Positions 6,225 through 9,627 of a stretch of DNA of 9,627 bases are shown here, piece after piece (the first letter of the stretch is position 1; every line of letters begins with the position of its first letter). Position numbers and translations under genes: made by a program. The notes under the pieces were generated by a model. The model was not told the DNA's origin, did no database searches, and saw only the letters and a program-made list of their open reading frames with translations. The stretch comes from Fidelibacterota bacterium. GTDB lineage: Bacteria; Marinisomatota; Marinisomatia; Marinisomatales; Marinisomataceae. Location: the NCBI GenBank assembly GCA_012963075.1, contig DTWI01000220.1, positions 1 to 9,627 on the forward strand, written 5' to 3'.

Positions 6225-7836
6225 TGAGTGCTTCCAATCTTTTCTGAGCAATTATTCCTTGATCTGAAGACGGATGTTTTTCTCTAACCCACTGATAATA
6301 TACAATAGCACTATCTTTTTGGGATAATTCATAATCATAATAATATGCTAAAAAATATGCTGCAATATTTGAGGATAATGTTGACGAATCTTTGTCTAAG
6401 ATCTGTCTATAAACATTTAAAGATTTCTTTTGATCAACAGCCCAAAGTGACTCGGCAGTTAACAGAAGCTCTGAAGGCTCATGATTAATATTTAATTGTT
6501 CATTCTCTATAATCATTTTTGCATAATCTGATTGTGGATATTCTTTTAGAATTATTTCCTTATACTGATCTCCTTCTAAAGCATTTTTCCTGTTATATAT
6601 GGAGTAAGCAGCAAATAACGATTTTGTATAAAAATCTGATTCTACATGACTATTAATAATTATTTCAAAATAATCTAATGCTTCATAAGTATTGCCAATA
6701 TCAAATGCTAAAATTTCTGCAATTCCGTATAAAATTGATGGATTATTAGCAATATCTTCCTCTGAATCTTTGGTAAGCGCAATAATCTTATTCACCGAAT
6801 CTCGTTTATTGGAAATAATAATTTTATAAGGAGAATTAAAATTTTGCTTCATTCCCTGATCCATAAAAAAGTTTGCACGTTCAAAATCAATATTTGGGCT
6901 TTTAAGAAAAATATTCCCAAGCAAATAGTATGCTTCCACCGAAGCTTCAGTATTTTGATTGTCTTGGGCTACCTGATCCAAGCTTTGTATAGCAAAATCT
7001 AGGTTATTTCTGTCTAGTTCGATCTTTGCTAATTCTAGGCTTAATTTTCCTTTAATTGAGTTAAAATTTTCATCTAAAAGCAGTTGTTCTATTCTTCCCT
7101 TAGCTTCATCAAGATTTCCTAGTAAACGATAGGTTTGAATAATCTTTAGATTTGATTCTCGAATCCTTGAAACCGATATTGTATTGCTAAGAACATTTTT
7201 GTAGTTATCAGATGCTTGTTGATATAATTCATTCCCATAGGATAATTCTGCTATCTGAAAATAGATTTGTTCTCTAGTTAAACGACTACTAGCAGTCTTT
7301 GCTCCACGATCTAAAAATTGAAAAGCAGAATCTGGTCGATCAATTTCAAGATAAATTTCACCTAACGTTAAATATATACGAGATTCTAGATTCACTAATT
7401 CAGTTTTATCCAGCAAATCTTTCAAATCATTAATAGCTGGTTGAGGTCTCAAATCTTTCCATTTACATAATGCTAACCAATATTTTGTTTCATTTTGAAA
7501 AAAAGATTCTTCAGAATCTTTTAACTGATTAAACACTTCTTTTGCGCTATCATACTCCCTCTTAAAAAAATGAGATTTTCCCTTTAATAGCAATGCATCT
7601 TGTACATACTTACTATCACCGTACTCTGTGAGTACTCTCTCGGATTTTTCAATTGCACTTTGGTATTCTTGAATCGCTTTTGATGGTAATTTATTTCCAA
7701 AATTTTCTATCCGTATTTTTTCTGCCATCTGATAGTGTTCTTGCGCATTATAAAAAGTATTGAAATAGGCACAGGCCTGGAGAAAAAACAAAAGACATAA
7801 GGATTTAATTATTTTTGAACTAAATTCAGATATCAT
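6214..7836 (-). CDS. TPR-repeat lipoprotein of unknown function
   Basis: About 540 residues from the ATG at 7836; a GTG at 7842 would add two. A lipoprotein signal peptide (hydrophobic LCLLFFLQAC, with C22 in ATG numbering as the lipidated residue) is followed by AYFNTFYNAQEHYQMAEK. I recognise this mature N-terminus from TPR lipoproteins of the Chlorobi/Marinimicrobia style. The remainder is helical with many tetratricopeptide-like repeats, for example around YLTLGEIYLEIDRPDSAFQF and YYLLGNIFLKSPN. Such proteins usually serve as outer-membrane-anchored protein-interaction scaffolds; YfiO/BamD or gliding-type roles can be imagined but nothing specific is visible. It is the first gene of the leftward block and its promoter must lie in or across the divergent bolA gene. 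Its last 11 bases overlap pyrD. No Shine-Dalgarno is apparent. Confidence 0.85.
   Translation of the reverse strand: MISEFSSKIIKSLCLLFFLQACAYFNTFYNAQEHYQMAEKIRIENFGNKLPSKAIQEYQSAIEKSERVLTEYGDSKYVQDALLLKGKSHFFKREYDSAKEVFNQLKDSEESFFQNETKYWLALCKWKDLRPQPAINDLKDLLDKTELVNLESRIYLTLGEIYLEIDRPDSAFQFLDRGAKTASSRLTREQIYFQIAELSYGNELYQQASDNYKNVLSNTISVSRIRESNLKIIQTYRLLGNLDEAKGRIEQLLLDENFNSIKGKLSLELAKIELDRNNLDFAIQSLDQVAQDNQNTEASVEAYYLLGNIFLKSPNIDFERANFFMDQGMKQNFNSPYKIIISNKRDSVNKIIALTKDSEEDIANNPSILYGIAEILAFDIGNTYEALDYFEIIINSHVESDFYTKSLFAAYSIYNRKNALEGDQYKEIILKEYPQSDYAKMIIENEQLNINHEPSELLLTAESLWAVDQKKSLNVYRQILDKDSSTLSSNIAAYFLAYYYDYELSQKDSAIVYYQWVREKHPSSDQGIIAQKRLEALNVE
7501..7522 (-). repeat. Perfect inverted repeat with adjacent T tract inside the TPR lipoprotein gene
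   Basis: AAAAGATTCT and AGAATCTTTT form 10-base arms around a 2-base centre. Read in the sense direction of the TPR gene this gives a 9-pair hairpin with a 4-base loop, running into a stretch of seven T (7504 back to 7498). The shape resembles a weak intrinsic terminator, but the stem has only two G-C pairs and the site is within a codon-constrained, AT-rich sequence encoding KDSEESFF. It may be chance. Confidence 0.4.
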
Positions 7837-7850
7837 AAACACAAGTTACA

Positions 7851-8144
7851 ATGAAGCTTGAAGAATTACAGACAATAATTTCGAAAAAAATATCAGAAAC
7901 TATCTCTGTAGACTTTATCAAAATATTTGATTACACGGCGCAACATGAGAACCATGCAACCTTTGAAGGAAATTTCCACTTAAGTATGACGTTAGTGAGT
8001 CCTGATTTTGAAGGAATGAGTCTTATTGAACGCCATCAACTCGTATACAGAGTTGTTGATGAATACATGCACAACGAAATTCATGCGTTAACCATGAAAA
8101 CTCACACCCCTGAAGAATATAAAAAAATTACTGAGCGTAATTAG
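7851..8144 (+). CDS. bolA: BolA/IbaG-family protein
   Basis: A 97-residue protein and the only plus-strand gene. The BolA fold motifs are all present: ENHATFEGNFHLSMTLVSPD (33-52), FEG (53-55), RHQLVYRVV (61-69) and the C-terminal EIHALTMKTHTPEEY (76-90). H78 in the IHAL motif is the usual histidine thought to help ligate a [2Fe-2S] cluster with a monothiol glutaredoxin. BolA proteins take part in iron-sulfur cluster trafficking and, in some bacteria, in stress and envelope-related morphology changes. No glutaredoxin gene is adjacent. The start lies 14 bases from the divergent TPR-gene ATG and there is no Shine-Dalgarno, so its promoter must overlap that gene. Its final 17 bases overlap the end of the convergent thioredoxin-like gene. 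Family assignment is secure; the regulatory role is not testable here. Confidence 0.94.
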   Translation: MKLEELQTIISKKISETISVDFIKIFDYTAQHENHATFEGNFHLSMTLVSPDFEGMSLIERHQLVYRVVDEYMHNEIHALTMKTHTPEEYKKITERN

Positions 8145-8691
8145 GTGTAGGAGGAATTCCTAAATTAATCTCTAATAAATCGCTTTCAATGGTTCCAATA
8201 GGAGTTTCTACAATACGACCTATTTCTTCGTTGTCTTTAGTCACAATCACGGTTGGAACATAACGAATATCTTTTCCTATATGTTCATCTCCAGGACTAA
8301 TTTTATCCCTATCCACACAGACATATTGTACATTCTCTGGTGCAATACCTAATGTTTGGAATATTTTAGCAATTCTTGGCACTTCTCGTCTACTATCAAC
8401 ACACCAAGTACCAAGAAATACTTCATATGTATATGCATTCGGATCATCAATAGCACTAATTAATTGAAAGTCTACATCATATCCCTGGAAACCAGATGTA
8501 TACCATTCTTCAAATGGATCTTGTTTTAGATCATCTAAAACAATACTTCCTACTATCATTGGCTGTCCTGTATTAGGATCTTTTACCATCCCATCAGAAA
8601 GATTATCAGAACAGGAAACTGATAAAAATAATACAGCTCCTAGAATAATAAGCTCGATAATCTTTTTTATGATAGTATAGGACTGTTTCAT
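8128..8691 (-). CDS. Thioredoxin-like lipoprotein with monothiol CxxS motif
   Basis: A 187-residue protein with a lipoprotein signal peptide (hydrophobic about 12-25, lipobox LSVSC, C27 lipidated) and a thioredoxin-like domain (about 68-175). The active-site segment is FLGTWCVDSRREVP (92-105). The first cysteine (C97) is present but the resolving position is serine (S100), giving CxxS. A predicted cis-proline loop follows (RYVPTVIV, 143-150). Another cysteine (C125, YVCVDRD) is unlikely to be the resolving partner by position. I know this GTWCxDS-type family from Bacteroidetes-related genomes, generally annotated only as thioredoxin family. A CxxS protein may act as a mixed-disulfide isomerase or as a binding protein rather than a reductase. 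Its ATG overlaps the stop of the upstream membrane-protease gene (ATGA). It has no Shine-Dalgarno and overlaps bolA at the 3' end. Confidence 0.87.
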   Translation of the reverse strand: MKQSYTIIKKIIELIILGAVLFLSVSCSDNLSDGMVKDPNTGQPMIVGSIVLDDLKQDPFEEWYTSGFQGYDVDFQLISAIDDPNAYTYEVFLGTWCVDSRREVPRIAKIFQTLGIAPENVQYVCVDRDKISPGDEHIGKDIRYVPTVIVTKDNEEIGRIVETPIGTIESDLLEINLGIPPTPNYAQ

Positions 8692-9581
8692 TTTGTGTAA
8701 TATTTATAAATCAGATAGATTCCCAGAACGGTTGAACATAAAGAAATAATAGAACCTTCAATCCCAAATGCTCCTCCCGAAACAATGTCAGAAACCTCTC
8801 CTGAATTTTCATGTGCAATCGCTTTCCAAGAATCTACTCCCATTCCACTGATTTTAAACCCAAATAACCCTTGGAAGAAATTCCATCCAAAGTGGAAAAA
8901 AGTTGGAAACCACAAATTTTTTGTAAAGGTATAACTAATCCCTAGAATAAATCCTGCGGCAAACAATTCTGTCATTGGAACAAAGGTGCTCCATACATTA
9001 GGATTTCCGGCATGCATTAAAGCAAACACCACAGAAGAAACGCCTAGCGCCCACCATCGATTCATTGAATCCATCAAATTATTCAATACATAACCACGAA
9101 ACACGATTTCTTCATCAAATGCGGCAACAAACAACATTAAGCTCACCATCATTACTTCTGGTTTTAATCCTACTGCTCCTGTTACTATAATAGCCCCAAA
9201 ACACCATAAAATGAGGAAAATACCACCTATAAACAATAAAGCAGCTCCTAATCCAGCTAACATCTCTTGTCCGCGATCTTTTATGGATAATCCAATGTTA
9301 GATAGTGGTTCTTTGTTAAATACAGCCATCATAAACCAAATGGCTAGAAAACTAGCAAGTATTTGTAACACGGACATACCAAGCATCATCGGTGATGCGA
9401 ATCCCATACCTCCCATTCCTGCGGCATATCCTTCTACAGCTGCCGGATCTTGCATGTCCACACCGGCTACCACCATCATCAACACGCTTCCCCCTCCAAC
9501 TACTACCATCATTGTTAAAAACCAAATCGGCATAAAAATTAATGCTCTTAGCCATCCTTTTTTTACTACTGGTTCTGACAT
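8688..9581 (-). CDS. CPBP-family intramembrane metalloprotease (CAAX protease-like)
   Basis: A 297-residue polytopic membrane protein of the CPBP/Rce1-like (ABI) family, whose members are intramembrane glutamate-dependent or metal-assisted proteases. The conserved motifs are in order: DEEIVFRGY (156-164; E157, E158, R162), FALMH (186-190; H190) and HFGWN (230-234; H230 and N234). Hydrophobic segments are near 13-40, 60-87, 108-135, 142-155, 176-190, 205-220 and 275-293. A glycine/methionine-rich stretch (about 51-69, GYAAGMGGMGFASPMMLGMS) links the first two segments and looks unusual. The start is supported by a purine-rich Shine-Dalgarno. In bacteria such proteins are linked to bacteriocin immunity or membrane-protein processing, but substrates are rarely known. 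It is cotranscribed with a thioredoxin-like lipoprotein, which could be functionally relevant or merely neighbouring. No bacteriocin gene is visible. Confidence 0.9.
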   Translation of the reverse strand: MSEPVVKKGWLRALIFMPIWFLTMMVVVGGGSVLMMVVAGVDMQDPAAVEGYAAGMGGMGFASPMMLGMSVLQILASFLAIWFMMAVFNKEPLSNIGLSIKDRGQEMLAGLGAALLFIGGIFLILWCFGAIIVTGAVGLKPEVMMVSLMLFVAAFDEEIVFRGYVLNNLMDSMNRWWALGVSSVVFALMHAGNPNVWSTFVPMTELFAAGFILGISYTFTKNLWFPTFFHFGWNFFQGLFGFKISGMGVDSWKAIAHENSGEVSDIVSGGAFGIEGSIISLCSTVLGIYLIYKYYTK

Positions 9582-9588
9582 AATTATA

Positions 9589-9598
9589 TTCCTTCCTT
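9589..9598 (-). promoter_or_regulatory. Shine-Dalgarno-like AAGGAAGGAA before the CPBP protease gene
   Basis: On the minus strand a purine-rich double GGAA sequence ends 7 bases before the ATG at 9581. It supports this start. It is the second clear ribosome-binding site in the window, fitting the first gene of a transcript. Confidence 0.6.
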
Positions 9599-9600
9599 CA

Positions 9601-9606
9601 ATTATA
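9601..9606 (-). promoter_or_regulatory. Possible -10 element (TATAAT) upstream of the CPBP protease gene
   Basis: A perfect TATAAT lies on the minus strand 19 bases before the start codon. The matching -35 region would fall at the very edge of the window, so it cannot be checked. Transcription from it would start very close to, or within, the Shine-Dalgarno. AATTATA is repeated at 9582-9588, and the region is AT-rich, so the call is weak. The rest of 9582-9627 shows no recognisable gene. Confidence 0.2.
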
Positions 9607-9627
9607 GTTTAAATGTTGCGGAGAGAG

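Noticed and set aside
6225..6251. TTG start giving nine extra residues for the pyrD-like protein
   Set aside because: It would increase overlap with the upstream gene to 38 bases, and the ATG at 6224 has a better-placed GGAAG upstream.
8120..8150. Bidirectional terminator between bolA and the thioredoxin-like gene
   Set aside because: The two coding ends overlap and no stable hairpin with a T tract is visible there.
9211..9612. 133-codon plus-strand reading frame opposite the CPBP protease gene
   Set aside because: Its translation is low-complexity (runs of proline, isoleucine and threonine) and mirrors the protease gene, which has clear catalytic motifs.
9613..9627. Possible divergent gene starting ATGTTGCGGAGAGAG at the right edge
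   Set aside because: Only five codons are visible, with no supporting signal, so it cannot be told from chance; short C-terminal tails of a minus-strand gene are equally possible.

Overview
The window is a compact, AT-rich bacterial segment (roughly one third G+C by eye) with nine complete protein genes, one gene cut by the left edge, and almost no non-coding DNA. No tRNA, rRNA, CRISPR array or insertion sequence was seen. Three putative outer-envelope lipoproteins, sparse Shine-Dalgarno signals, a TPR lipoprotein whose mature end reads CAYFNTFYNA, and a thioredoxin-like lipoprotein with a GTWCxDS motif together suggest a Gram-negative member of the Fibrobacteres-Chlorobi-Bacteroidetes superphylum. 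A marine lineage such as Marinimicrobia (SAR406) or a relative would fit. This placement is inference from protein style, not a phylogenetic test.

Right block (8128-9581, minus strand): a CPBP/CAAX-type membrane protease gene is followed, with an ATGA overlap, by a thioredoxin-like lipoprotein gene carrying a single active-site cysteine. Middle (7851-8144, plus strand): a lone bolA gene. Its start lies only 8-14 bases from the start of the divergent TPR gene, and its end overlaps the convergent thioredoxin gene by 17 bases.

Left block (7836 to 1, minus strand): eight genes in a row with overlaps or gaps of at most 25 bases, most simply read as one operon. The order is TPR lipoprotein, dihydroorotate dehydrogenase (pyrD-like), RlpA-like lipoprotein, diacylglycerol/sphingosine-kinase-family lipid kinase, phosphatidate cytidylyltransferase (cdsA), GlmL/MutL-type ASKHA ATPase, an uncharacterised 373-residue protein with a lipoyl-like N-terminus and KOW-like C-terminus, and the start of a small uncharacterised protein. 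The kinase and CdsA could form consecutive steps from diacylglycerol through phosphatidate to CDP-diacylglycerol. RlpA and the lipoproteins are envelope proteins.

The last three genes are the most interesting part. The ATPase belongs to a family that accompanies adenosylcobalamin-dependent mutases, and it is translationally coupled (TAATG, then ATGA) to two proteins of unknown function. No mutase is visible in the window. The trio may be a repair or cofactor-handling module for a B12 enzyme encoded beyond the left edge or elsewhere, but this is a hypothesis.
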